Part shown: one piece after another, positions 8,936-16,368 of the stretch
Layout: each line of letters opens with the position of its first letter
Position numbering within the stretch: the first letter of the stretch is position 1
NCBI RefSeq assembly: GCF_011682045.1
Contig: NZ_VVIW01000041.1
Span: 1 to 34,254 of the forward strand
DNA: 34,254 nt
Origin: Massilia aquatica
GTDB taxonomy: Bacteria; Pseudomonadota; Gammaproteobacteria; Burkholderiales; Burkholderiaceae_D
Direction: 5' to 3'
Made by a program: the position numbers and the translations under genes
The notes under the pieces: model-generated
Told to the model about the DNA's origin: nothing
Seen by the model: the letters and a program-made list of their open reading frames with translations, nothing else
Database searches by the model: none

Positions 8936-9661
8936 TTAATGAATGATCCGCGCCAAAAACTCGCGCGCCCGCTCGGAACGGGGCGCCGTGAAAAATTCCT
9001 GGGTCGGGCTGTCTTCAACAATCCGGCCGTGATCCATGAACAAAATGCGCCCGGCCACCTTGCGCGCAAAGCCCATTTCGTGGGTGACGACCATCATGGT
9101 CATGCCTTCCTGCGCCAGGCCGACCATCACGTCGAGCACTTCGTTGATCATTTCGGGGTCGAGCGCGGAGGTGGGTTCGTCGAACAGCATGGCAATCGGG
9201 TCCATCGACAGGGCGCGCGCGATCGCCACGCGCTGCTGCTGCCCGCCAGATAACTGGCTGGGGTATTTATCCTGCTGCGCCAGCAGGCCGACCCGGTCCA
9301 GGTACTGCAAACCCTTGGCGGTCGCTTCCTCCGGGCTGCGGCCAAGCACGCGGGTCTGGCCGAGTGTGAGGTTGTCGCGTACCGACAGGTGCGGGAACAG
9401 CTCGAAATTCTGGAACACCATGCCGATGCGCGCGCGCAGGGCCGACAGGTCGGTTTTCTTGTCGCCCACCGAGACGCCGTCGACCCGCACTTGCCCCTCC
9501 TGGAACGGTTCGAGCCCGTTGACGGTCTTGATCAGGGTCGACTTGCCGGAGCCGGACGGGCCGCAAATGACCACCACGTCACCCTTGCCCACGGCGGTCG
9601 TGCAGTCGGCCAGTACCTGGAACTGGCCATACCACTTGCTGACATTTTTTAGTTCGATCAT
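8936..9661 (-). CDS. gltL: Glutamate/aspartate-type ABC transporter ATPase (GltL-like), orphan
   Basis: This is the cytoplasmic ATPase of a polar amino acid importer. The 241-residue product matches E. coli GltL in length and, as I recall its sequence, through long stretches: NVSKWYGQFQVL, CGPSGSGKSTLIKTVNGLEP (Walker A near residue 35), VGDKKTDLSALR, GMVFQNFELFPHLSV (Q-loop), QLSGGQQQRVAIARALSMDP (signature near 136), MLFDEPTSALDPEMINEVLD (Walker B) and VVTHEMGFARKVA (H-loop). The ATG at 9661 is the natural start. It is unusual that no periplasmic binding protein or permease gene adjoins it: upstream lies a 207-base gap and a divergent symporter, downstream a convergent small ORF. The permease partners must be elsewhere, or the ATPase is shared. 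Confidence 0.9.
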   Translation of the reverse strand: MIELKNVSKWYGQFQVLADCTTAVGKGDVVVICGPSGSGKSTLIKTVNGLEPFQEGQVRVDGVSVGDKKTDLSALRARIGMVFQNFELFPHLSVRDNLTLGQTRVLGRSPEEATAKGLQYLDRVGLLAQQDKYPSQLSGGQQQRVAIARALSMDPIAMLFDEPTSALDPEMINEVLDVMVGLAQEGMTMMVVTHEMGFARKVAGRILFMDHGRIVEDSPTQEFFTAPRSERAREFLARIIH

Positions 9662-9698
9662 GTTGTTTTTCGTCTGTTCTGGTAGAGGAGGTGCGAGC

Positions 9699-9727
9699 TT
9701 GACAGCACCTGCGCCCCCTAGGATACT
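9699..9727 (+). promoter_or_regulatory. Strong sigma70-like promoter for the symporter gene
   Basis: A consensus TTGACA -35 (9699-9704) and a GATACT -10 (9722-9727, 4 of 6) are separated by exactly 17 bases on the plus strand. Transcription would start near 9734 and leave a leader of about 135 bases before the symporter ATG at 9869. A dyad at 9774-9791 lies in this leader. Confidence 0.55.
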
Positions 9728-9773
9728 GCGGAACTTGCCAAGAAAATCATCACCACACTGGCTGGTTCGCTCA

Positions 9774-9791
9774 CAAAATACCGCTATTTTG
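9774..9791. promoter_or_regulatory. Inverted repeat in the gltL/symporter intergenic region
   Basis: Perfect 7-base arms (CAAAATA, 9774-9780; TATTTTG, 9785-9791) flank CCGC. The dyad is AT-rich in a GC-rich setting and sits between two divergent transport genes. It could be an operator or a leader hairpin; no regulator family can be named. Confidence 0.35.
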
Positions 9792-9868
9792 CCCGAGAAC
9801 GCAGGGAGACCAGCTTTCAGCTGCTCGCTGACGACGCCGAATCGACTCAAATACAGGATGCACAGCCC

Positions 9869-11128
9869 ATGAACCAGAAAAATCGCCTTACCCTTTACAT
9901 CCTGCTGGCACTCGTGCTCGGGGTGGTGATCGGGTATGTCATCAACGTCAGCACGCCCAACCCGGCCGCTTTTGCCGAATACATGTCGCTGGTGACCACG
10001 CTGTTCCTGCGCCTGATTAAAATGATCATCGCGCCGCTGGTGTTCTCGACCCTGGTGGTCGGTATCGCCAAAATGGGCGACGCCAAGGAAGTCGGCCGCA
10101 TCGGCGCCAAGGCGCTCGGCTGGTTCGTGATCGCCTCGATCCTCTCGCTCTCGCTCGGCCTGATCCTGGTCAACCTGTTCCGCCCAGGCGACGCCATGGT
10201 GGCGCACCTGCCGCCGGCCGGCGCGGTGTCGGGCATCGTTACCACCAGCCTGACCTTGAAAGAATTCGTCACCCACCTGGTGCCGTCGTCGATCGTCGAT
10301 GGCATGGCCAAGAACGAAATCCTGCAGATCGTGATCTTCTCGCTGTTCTTCGGCACCGCCGCAGCGGCGGTCGGCGCACGCGCCAACCCGATGATCGAAG
10401 CCATCGACGGCGTGGCCCACGTCATGCTCAAGGTGACCGGCTATGTGATGAACCTGGCCCCGATCGCGGTGCTGGCCGCGGTGTCGGGCATTATCGCCAA
10501 GAGCGGGATCGGGATCTTGTCCACCTACGGTATCTTCATGGGCGAGTTCTACCTTGCCATCCTGGTGCTGTGGGTGGCGCTGACGATTGCCGGCTTCATC
10601 TTCCTGGGCCCGCGCGTGTTCGCCCTGCTGCGTGAAGTGCGCGAACCGACCATCCTGGCGTTTTCGACCGCGTCGTCCGAGGCGGCTTTTCCAAAGACCC
10701 TGGAAGGCCTGGAGCGCTTCGGTGTACGCAACCGCATCGCCGCCTTCGTGCTGCCGATCGGTTATTCGTTCAACCTCGATGGCTCGATGATGTACTGTAC
10801 CTTTGCCACCATCTTCATCGCCCAGGCCTACGGGATCGAGCTGTCGCTGTCGACCCAGCTGACCATGATGCTGGTGCTGATGCTCACCTCCAAGGGCATG
10901 GCCGGCGTGCCGCGCGCCTCGCTGGTGGTGATCGCCGCCACGCTCGGTCAGTTCAACATTCCCGAGGCGGGCTTGCTGCTGTTGCTGGGCATCGACCACT
11001 TCCTCGACATGGCGCGTTCGGCCACCAACGTGATCGGCAATGCCATCGCCACGGCCGTCGTGGCCAAGTGGGAGGGCGAATTGAGCGACCCGGGCTTGGT
11101 CGAACCGGCCACCTCGCCGCTCAAGTAA
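9869..11128 (+). CDS. Dicarboxylate/amino acid:cation symporter (DAACS family)
   Basis: This is an inner-membrane secondary transporter that imports dicarboxylates or acidic/neutral amino acids with H+ or Na+. The 419-residue product has about eight membrane spans and the two re-entrant loop regions of the family: starting YILLALVLGVVIGYVIN, then FLRLIKMIIAPLVFSTLVVGIAKMGD (the conserved KMIIxPLVF motif), TASSEAAFPKTLEGL (serine-rich loop), GYSFNLDGSMMY, TSKGMAGVPRASLVV (second loop) and DMARSATNVIGNAIAT. The substrate cannot be fixed. Its neighbours, a GltL-type ATPase and an asparaginase, favour glutamate/aspartate, but DctA-like C4-dicarboxylate uptake is equally possible. A strong hairpin terminator follows the stop. 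Confidence 0.92.
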   Translation: MNQKNRLTLYILLALVLGVVIGYVINVSTPNPAAFAEYMSLVTTLFLRLIKMIIAPLVFSTLVVGIAKMGDAKEVGRIGAKALGWFVIASILSLSLGLILVNLFRPGDAMVAHLPPAGAVSGIVTTSLTLKEFVTHLVPSSIVDGMAKNEILQIVIFSLFFGTAAAAVGARANPMIEAIDGVAHVMLKVTGYVMNLAPIAVLAAVSGIIAKSGIGILSTYGIFMGEFYLAILVLWVALTIAGFIFLGPRVFALLREVREPTILAFSTASSEAAFPKTLEGLERFGVRNRIAAFVLPIGYSFNLDGSMMYCTFATIFIAQAYGIELSLSTQLTMMLVLMLTSKGMAGVPRASLVVIAATLGQFNIPEAGLLLLLGIDHFLDMARSATNVIGNAIATAVVAKWEGELSDPGLVEPATSPLK

Positions 11129-11137
11129 CCGGCAACG

Positions 11138-11179
11138 CGCACAGGGCGGAAAAGCACAGCTTTTCCGCCCTGTGCGTTT
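11138..11179 (+). terminator. Intrinsic terminator after the symporter gene
   Basis: A perfect 18 bp stem (11138-11155 with 11159-11176, CGCACAGGGCGGAAAAGC and its complement) encloses the loop ACA and is followed by TTTGGGG. The T-run is short, but the stem is very strong and sits 10 bases past the stop codon. Confidence 0.8.
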
Positions 11180-11248
11180 GGGGTCCTGACTTTGCCGGAT
11201 CGATTTCGTGTATGCTCTTTTGCCATCATTCCTCTCGGGAGACCCGCA

Positions 11249-12538
11249 ATGCTCAAGCTGTCCGCCATCGGTATTTTGCTCGCTTGCGGTAGTGCGCAAG
11301 CCGCCACCCAGACCGTCGATTGCGGACGCCTGCTCGATGTGAAAACCGGCGCCTGGCGCGAGAAGGTGAGCATCGTCGTGGAAGACGGCAGCATCAAGTC
11401 GGTCGGGCCGATGGGCGCTAACCCGGCAGCGGGCCACATCGACCTGTCGGCCCACTCCTGCCTGCCCGGCCTGATCGACATGCACGTGCACCTGACCGGC
11501 GAAACCCAGAAGCAGGCCGACGCCCTGCGCGACGCCATCAGCCTCAATCCGGCCGACCATGCGTACCGCTCCGTCATCTTTGCCGAGCGCACCCTCAAGG
11601 CCGGATTTACCACCGTGCGCGACCTGGGCGCGAGCGATGGCCTGAACGTCTCGCTCAAGCGCGCCATTGCGGCCGGCAGCATTCCGGGGCCGCGCATGTT
11701 CACCTCGGGGAAGTCGATCGCCACCACCGGCGGACACGCCGACCCGACCAACAATTTTTCGCACCGCCTGAGCCACGCACTGGGCACGCCCGGCCCCAAT
11801 GAAGGGGTGGTCAACAGCGCCGAGGGCGCGCGTGAAGCGGTGCGCGCGCGCTACAAGGAAGGCGCGGACCTGATCAAGGTCACCGCCACCGGCGGCGTGT
11901 TGAGCCAGGCCCGCAGCGGCCAGAATTCGCAGTACACCGAAGACGAACTGCGCGCCATCATCAGCACCGCCAAGGACTACGGCTTTCGCGTGGCGGCCCA
12001 TGCGCACGGCACCGAAGGCATCAAGCGCGCGCTGCGCGCCGGGATCGACTCGATCGAACACGGCACCATGATGGATGATGAAACCATCGCCCTGTTCAAG
12101 AAGCACGGCGCCTGGTTCGTGCCCACCATTTCGGCCGGCCGCTACGTGACCGACAAGGCCAAGGAGCCGGATTACTATTCGCCGCTGGTGCGCCCGAAAG
12201 CGGCCGCCATCGGCCCGCAGATCCAGGCTACCTTCGGGCGCGCCTACAAGGCGGGCGTGAAGATTGCCTTCGGCACCGATGCCGGCGTGTTCCCGCACGG
12301 CGAAAACGCCAAGGAATTCGCCTACATGGTCGAAGCGGGCATGCCGCCGCTCGAAGCGATCCGCGCCGCCACCCTGAACGCCGCTGCCCTGCTCGACCAG
12401 GGTACGCGCTTAGGTTCCGTGGAAGCGGGCTACGCGGCCGACATCATCGCCGTCACGGGCGACCCGCTGCGCGACATCGCGCTGATGCAGCAGGTACGCT
12501 TCGTCATGAAAGAGGGCGTCGTCTACAAACAACCATAA
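11249..12538 (+). CDS. Exported metal-dependent amidohydrolase (imidazolonepropionase-like)
   Basis: This is a 429-residue amidohydrolase-superfamily enzyme of the COG1228 type, a group that includes periplasmic Xaa-Pro/Xaa-Arg dipeptidases. A Sec signal peptide, MLKLSAIGILLACGSAQA, is visible. The metal site is complete: IDMHVHL near residue 76, LIKVTATGG with the carboxylated lysine near 208, AAHAHG near 251, IEHGTMM near 270 and FGTDAGVFPHG near 343. The ATG at 11249 is preceded by GGGAG at a good distance; an upstream frame would disrupt the signal peptide. Release of amino acids from small peptides or acylated amino acids in the periplasm is a reasonable inference, and the adjoining uptake and asparaginase genes fit. 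The exact substrate is unknown. Confidence 0.88.
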   Translation: MLKLSAIGILLACGSAQAATQTVDCGRLLDVKTGAWREKVSIVVEDGSIKSVGPMGANPAAGHIDLSAHSCLPGLIDMHVHLTGETQKQADALRDAISLNPADHAYRSVIFAERTLKAGFTTVRDLGASDGLNVSLKRAIAAGSIPGPRMFTSGKSIATTGGHADPTNNFSHRLSHALGTPGPNEGVVNSAEGAREAVRARYKEGADLIKVTATGGVLSQARSGQNSQYTEDELRAIISTAKDYGFRVAAHAHGTEGIKRALRAGIDSIEHGTMMDDETIALFKKHGAWFVPTISAGRYVTDKAKEPDYYSPLVRPKAAAIGPQIQATFGRAYKAGVKIAFGTDAGVFPHGENAKEFAYMVEAGMPPLEAIRAATLNAAALLDQGTRLGSVEAGYAADIIAVTGDPLRDIALMQQVRFVMKEGVVYKQP

Positions 12539-12657
12539 GGGACCCCGAATACCCTACTGCGCGGCGCAATTTTCGTTCTGCGATGCTCACCGTACGTTCG
12601 TACGGCTCCGCTTCTCGGACGCAACTTGCGCCGCTCGCTACGGGTCTTCGAGGCCCC
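12539..12657. repeat. Long-hairpin dispersed repeat, copy A
   Basis: This 119-base element begins at the base after the amidohydrolase stop codon and ends 37 bases before the asparaginase start. Its core is about 91% identical to the copy at 20148-20265 (roughly 9 differences in 103 bases, counted by eye). The ends pair as imperfect arms of about 31 bases, including GCGGCGCAA with TTGCGCCGC. The centre holds a second stem, CCGTAC-GTTC-GTACGG. The layout recalls ERIC elements, although the sequence does not match ERIC. Confidence 0.85.
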
Positions 12658-12694
12658 CAAAATCACATCGTCAAACGAAACCCAAGGAGAACCC

Positions 12695-13780
12695 ATGCTG
12701 TACCAGAAAACCACGCGATCGATGATCGCCCTCTTCGCCATGCTGGTGGCGGTGACCAGTGCGGTGCAAGCCGAAACGGCGCAGCCGAAGCTGGCCAACG
12801 TGACCATCCTGGCCACCGGCGGCACCATCGCCGGCACGGGCGCGAGCAGCACCACCACGGTCGGCTACACCGCCGCCACGGTGGGCGTGCAGAACCTGAT
12901 CAAGGCGGTGCCGGAACTGGGCAAGGTGGCCAACGTCACCGGCGAGCAGGTATTCCAGATCGCCAGCGAGAACATGAGCAACGAGCATTGGCTCACGCTG
13001 GCCAAGCGCGTCAACGTGCTGCTGGCGCAGAACAATGTCGATGGCGTCGTCATCACGCACGGCACCGACACGCTGGAGGAAACCGCGTACTTCCTCAGCC
13101 TGGTGGTCAAGAGCCGCAAACCGGTGGTGCTGGTCGGCGCAATGCGTCCATCGACCGCGCTGTCGGCCGACGGCCCGATCAACCTGTATAACTCGGTGAT
13201 GCTGGCGGCCAGCCCGGAAGCAGTCGGCAAGGGCGTGCTGGTGGCGATGAACGACCAGATCCAGTCGGCGCGCGATGTCACCAAGGTCAATACCTCGACC
13301 CTGGACAGCTTCCGCACCAGCGAACTCGGTTTGCTCGGGTATATCCAGGGCAGTAAACCATTCTTCTATCGCCAGTCGCTGCGCAAGCACACCACCGAGA
13401 CCGAGTTCGATATCGGCGCGTTGCAGTCGCTGCCGCAGGTCGACATCGTGTACGGTTACGCGAACATGAATCCGGTGGCGGTCGACGCCTTCATGGCCGC
13501 CGGCGCCAAGGGCATCATCCACGCGGGCGTGGGTGACGGCAGCCTGGCCGGCAAAGTAGTGCCGTCCTTGAAAGCGGCACGCGCCAAGGGCGCGATCATC
13601 GTGCGCGCCAGCCGCGTGGGACAGGGGATTTTGGCGCGCAACGGCGAAGCCAATGACGATCAGCTGGACTTCGTGGCGGCCGATACGCTCAACCCGCAAA
13701 AGGCGCGCATCCTGCTGATGCTGGCGCTGACCAAAACGAACAGCACCAAGGAAATCCAGCGCATGTTCTACACCTACTAA
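12695..13780 (+). CDS. ansB: Type II L-asparaginase, periplasmic
   Basis: The enzyme hydrolyses asparagine, and often glutamine, to the acid plus ammonia in the periplasm. The 361-residue product carries a signal peptide (MLYQKTTRSMIALFAMLVAV, probable cleavage after AVQA, near residue 26). Catalytic motifs follow: ILATGGTIAGTG with the nucleophilic threonine near residue 40, the Y-containing flexible loop TTTVGYTAATVG, and VITHGTDTLEETAYF with the second Thr/Asp/Lys set near 120; GAMRPSTALSADGPINL is also conserved. The ATG at 12695 has an AAGGAGA Shine-Dalgarno sequence; the frame continues upstream only through the repeat at 12539-12657. The product aspartate could be taken up by the nearby symporter or the Glt-type importer. 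Confidence 0.96.
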   Translation: MLYQKTTRSMIALFAMLVAVTSAVQAETAQPKLANVTILATGGTIAGTGASSTTTVGYTAATVGVQNLIKAVPELGKVANVTGEQVFQIASENMSNEHWLTLAKRVNVLLAQNNVDGVVITHGTDTLEETAYFLSLVVKSRKPVVLVGAMRPSTALSADGPINLYNSVMLAASPEAVGKGVLVAMNDQIQSARDVTKVNTSTLDSFRTSELGLLGYIQGSKPFFYRQSLRKHTTETEFDIGALQSLPQVDIVYGYANMNPVAVDAFMAAGAKGIIHAGVGDGSLAGKVVPSLKAARAKGAIIVRASRVGQGILARNGEANDDQLDFVAADTLNPQKARILLMLALTKTNSTKEIQRMFYTY

Positions 13781-13790
13781 CTGCTTCATG

Positions 13791-13811
13791 GGCGGGCGCC
13801 ACGCGCCCGCC
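13791..13811. terminator. Hairpin between convergent ansB and the zinc-ribbon gene
   Basis: A perfect 9 bp stem (GGCGGGCGC, 13791-13799, with 13803-13811) around CAC lies 10 bases past the ansB stop and 2 bases from the stop of the opposing gene. No clear T-run follows on either strand, so it may act as a weak terminator or as a 3'-end stabiliser for both genes. Confidence 0.5.
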
Positions 13812-13813
13812 AT

Positions 13814-14371
13814 TCACTTCGGTCCGTCGATCTGGAGCATCCCCGCTCGCACCATCTCGGCATTTGCCTTGGCCAGCACCCGCGCGTACGCCGCATTCCT
13901 CAACTTCAGGCTCACGCACCTGATATCCCCCGACCTGAACTCCTGCTTGATCGCGCCCAGGCTGACGGGCTGATAGTAGGAACGCTCCCCGCCGTCTTTC
14001 TCGCGCAGGTAAAAGTAGCCGCCGGTCGCGATCGCGGCGATGATGGCCGACGCGTAAAACAGATTCTCCGACACGAACTCCGGCAAACCGGACGCGCTCA
14101 GCACCAACACCAGGAACAGCGCGGCGCACACCATGCACGCGGTCAGGAACTTGGCCATCGAGTTCTTGCGCACGCGCGCGGCGCTGCCCTTGCATTTGCC
14201 ACAGTAGGGAAAGGTCTCCAGGAGCGTGAGCTGGGTGCCCGCAAACAGCATGAAGCGGGTGCGCCGCATCGGCGTCTCATACAGGTTCAGGTCACCGGAG
14301 GCGCCGCAGTTGCAGCAGTTATCGAGCGGGGTGGTGAGATTTAACTCGATGGTTTGTTCGATGCTGATCAT
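13814..14371 (-). CDS. Hypothetical zinc-ribbon protein with two membrane helices
   Basis: I do not recognise this 185-residue protein. An N-terminal segment has two CxxC pairs (C19-C22 in DNCCNCG, and C57-C60 in YCGKCKG), the spacing of a zinc ribbon. Two hydrophobic helices follow (about residues 73-94 and 103-121), then a soluble C-terminal domain of about 60 residues without known motifs. The predicted form is a bitopic hairpin in the inner membrane with both ends in the cytoplasm. It lies 114 bases behind the Atm1-type exporter on the same strand and may share its transcript. The start codon is buried in a 15 bp hairpin (14370-14417), and no clear Shine-Dalgarno sequence is seen. Confidence 0.75.
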   Translation of the reverse strand: MISIEQTIELNLTTPLDNCCNCGASGDLNLYETPMRRTRFMLFAGTQLTLLETFPYCGKCKGSAARVRKNSMAKFLTACMVCAALFLVLVLSASGLPEFVSENLFYASAIIAAIATGGYFYLREKDGGERSYYQPVSLGAIKQEFRSGDIRCVSLKLRNAAYARVLAKANAEMVRAGMLQIDGPK

Positions 14372-14417
14372 ATTTTCACGGAGATGGGATGCCAGCAGAC
14401 ATTCTCCGTGGAAATAT
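14370..14417 (-). promoter_or_regulatory. Hairpin covering the start codon of the zinc-ribbon gene
   Basis: In the minus-strand transcript, ATATTTCCACGGAGA (14417-14403) pairs with TCTCCGTGAAAATAT (14384-14370), 14 of 15 positions, with an 18-base loop. The 3' arm includes the region where the ribosome would bind and part of the ATG at 14371-14369. This could block translation until opened. A role as transcription terminator of the upstream exporter is less likely because no T-run follows. Confidence 0.5.
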
Positions 14418-14485
14418 TTGTTGTGTAAATACTTTTCGCCATGCGTACGGCGACCACGGGCAGCCGTGCAACAGTCGCGATGCCC

Positions 14486-16306
14486 TTACTCCACGGCTTC
14501 TTCGTCCTGCTTCGCCTGCTGCCGTTCCCACATCTGGGCATACAGGCCGTTCGCCGCCAGGAGGGCGTAATGCGTTCCGCGCTCCACGATGCGGCCGTGA
14601 TCGAGCACCAGAATTTGCTCGGCGTCGGCCACCGTCGAGAGGCGGTGCGCAATCACCAGGGTGGTGCGGTTCTTCGCGATTTCCTTCAACTGCGCCTGGA
14701 TCGCCTGTTCGGCCTTGGAGTCGAGGGCGGAAGTGGCTTCGTCAAAAATCAGGATCGCCGGGTCCTTGAGCAGGGTGCGTGCAATGGCCACGCGCTGCTT
14801 TTCGCCGCCCGACAGCTTGAGTCCGCGCTCGCCCACCATGGTGGCGTAACCGTCCGGCAGCGTTTCGATGAAGTCGTGGATCGAGGCCGCGCGCGCGGCG
14901 GCGATGATGTCGTCCTTGCCCGCTCCCGGTTTGCCGTAGGCGATGTTGTATTCGATGGTGTCGTTGAACAGCACCGTATCCTGCGGCACGATGCCGATCG
15001 CCCGGCGCAGCGATTCCTGGGTGAGCTTGCGCAGGTCCTGGCCGTCGATGGTGATTGCACCGCTGTTGACGTCATAAAAACGGAACAGGAGGCGCGACAA
15101 GGTCGACTTGCCTGAGCCGCTGTGGCCCACCACGGCGGTGGTGGTGCCGGCCGCGATCGTGAAATCGACATCGAACAGGATCTGGCGCTTCGCTTCGTAG
15201 CTGAAGTTCACGTTCGAGAACGCGACTTGCGCGCCGTGGGTGGCCAGGGTCTTGGCGCCCTTGCTGTCGGCCACTTCGCGGTTCTGGTCCAGCAGCGAGA
15301 ACAGGCGCTCCATGTCGGCCAGGCTTTGCTTGATTTCGCGGTAGATCACGCCAAGGAAGTTAAGCGGAATGTACAGCTGGATCATGAAGGAGTTCACCAG
15401 CACCAGGTCGCCCAGGGTCATGCTGCCGGCGATGACGCCTTCGGTCGCGCGCCACAAAATCAGGGTGACGGCGGTGGCGATGATCAGCGACTGGCCGGTG
15501 TTGAGGACCGAGAGCGAGGTTTGCGACTTGACGCCGGCGTTCTCGTAGTTTTTCAGGCCTTCGTCGTAGCGCGCCGCTTCGTAGTCTTCGTTGCCGAAGT
15601 ACTTCACGGTTTCGTAGTTGATCAGCGAGTCGATGGCCTTGGTGTTGGCCTTGGAATCGAGGTCGTTCATGGTGCGCCGGAAGTGGGTGCGCCAGTCGGT
15701 GACGATGACGGTGAACGCAATGTAGGTCACCAGCGCCACGCCGGTAATGGCGCTGAACCAGATGTCGTAGTGGGTCACCAGGTAGCCCAGCACCAGGGTG
15801 ATCTCGACCAGGGTCGGCAAAATGTTAAACAGGGTGTACGAGATGAGCGAGCTGACGCCGCGCGTGCCGCGTTCGATATCGCGCGTCATGCCGCCGGTCT
15901 GGCGGTTCAGGTGAAAGCGCAGCGAGAGCGCGTGCAGGTGGCGGAACACGCGCAGCGCGATGGTGCGCACGGCGCGCTGGGTGACGCGCGCGAACAGGAA
16001 TTCGCGCAGCTCGGTAAACACGGTGGTCGACAGGCGCAGCAGGCCGTAGGCGACCAGCGCGCCGAGCGGCAGCACCAGCAGCGCCTTCGGGTTCGACGGA
16101 TTGATGGTCAGCTGGTCGATCAGCTGCTTCATCACCAGCGGCACGCCGACGTTGGCCAGCTTGGCCGCGATCAGGCAGCCCAGCGCCGCCATCACGCGCC
16201 ATTTGTAGACCCACAGGTAGGGAATCAGGGTCTTTAAGGTGCCCCAGTCGCTGCGGCGCGGGACGTTCGGGTCGACGGGAGGCGGGGGTGAAGAATGACG
16301 GCGCAT
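14486..16306 (-). CDS. Atm1/HMT1-type ABC exporter, fused permease and ATPase
   Basis: This is a homodimeric inner-membrane ABC exporter half-transporter of about 606 residues. The membrane part (about residues 30-350) has six helices and the Atm1/ABCB7-specific stretches TKAIDSLINYETVKYFGNE and VNSFMIQLYIPLNFLGVIYREIKQSLADMERLF. The ATPase domain has VGHSGSGKSTLSRLLFRFYD (Walker A near 392), KLSGGEKQRVAIARTLL (signature near 496), ILIFDEATSALD (Walker B near 518) and VIAHRLSTV (H-loop). Bacterial Atm1 relatives export glutathione conjugates and metal-thiol complexes, so metal or thiol detoxification is likely. I chose the ATG at 16306 (MRRHSSPPPP); an in-frame ATG at 16357 would add 17 residues. 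It is divergent from the thioesterase gene. Confidence 0.92.
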   Translation of the reverse strand: MRRHSSPPPPVDPNVPRRSDWGTLKTLIPYLWVYKWRVMAALGCLIAAKLANVGVPLVMKQLIDQLTINPSNPKALLVLPLGALVAYGLLRLSTTVFTELREFLFARVTQRAVRTIALRVFRHLHALSLRFHLNRQTGGMTRDIERGTRGVSSLISYTLFNILPTLVEITLVLGYLVTHYDIWFSAITGVALVTYIAFTVIVTDWRTHFRRTMNDLDSKANTKAIDSLINYETVKYFGNEDYEAARYDEGLKNYENAGVKSQTSLSVLNTGQSLIIATAVTLILWRATEGVIAGSMTLGDLVLVNSFMIQLYIPLNFLGVIYREIKQSLADMERLFSLLDQNREVADSKGAKTLATHGAQVAFSNVNFSYEAKRQILFDVDFTIAAGTTTAVVGHSGSGKSTLSRLLFRFYDVNSGAITIDGQDLRKLTQESLRRAIGIVPQDTVLFNDTIEYNIAYGKPGAGKDDIIAAARAASIHDFIETLPDGYATMVGERGLKLSGGEKQRVAIARTLLKDPAILIFDEATSALDSKAEQAIQAQLKEIAKNRTTLVIAHRLSTVADAEQILVLDHGRIVERGTHYALLAANGLYAQMWERQQAKQDEEAVE

Positions 16307-16368
16307 GGCGGAGCTCGGGGATTTGTGGTTCAATTCCGGTCGATTGTAGCCCTTCAAGAGATTTTACG

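Noticed and set aside
8936-12298. A 1120-codon minus-strand open frame running into gltL
   Set aside because: Only the last 241 codons are GltL. The rest is antisense of the symporter and amidohydrolase genes, rich in His/Arg/Gln low-complexity text and without a family match.
12539-12694. An N-terminal extension of asparaginase through the repeat
   Set aside because: The extra residues come from the dispersed repeat and would mask the signal peptide. A good Shine-Dalgarno sequence precedes the ATG at 12695.
15122-16237. A 371-codon plus-strand frame inside the ABC exporter
   Set aside because: Antisense shadow in GC-rich DNA with His/Val/Asp-biased composition. The minus-strand exporter motifs are unambiguous.
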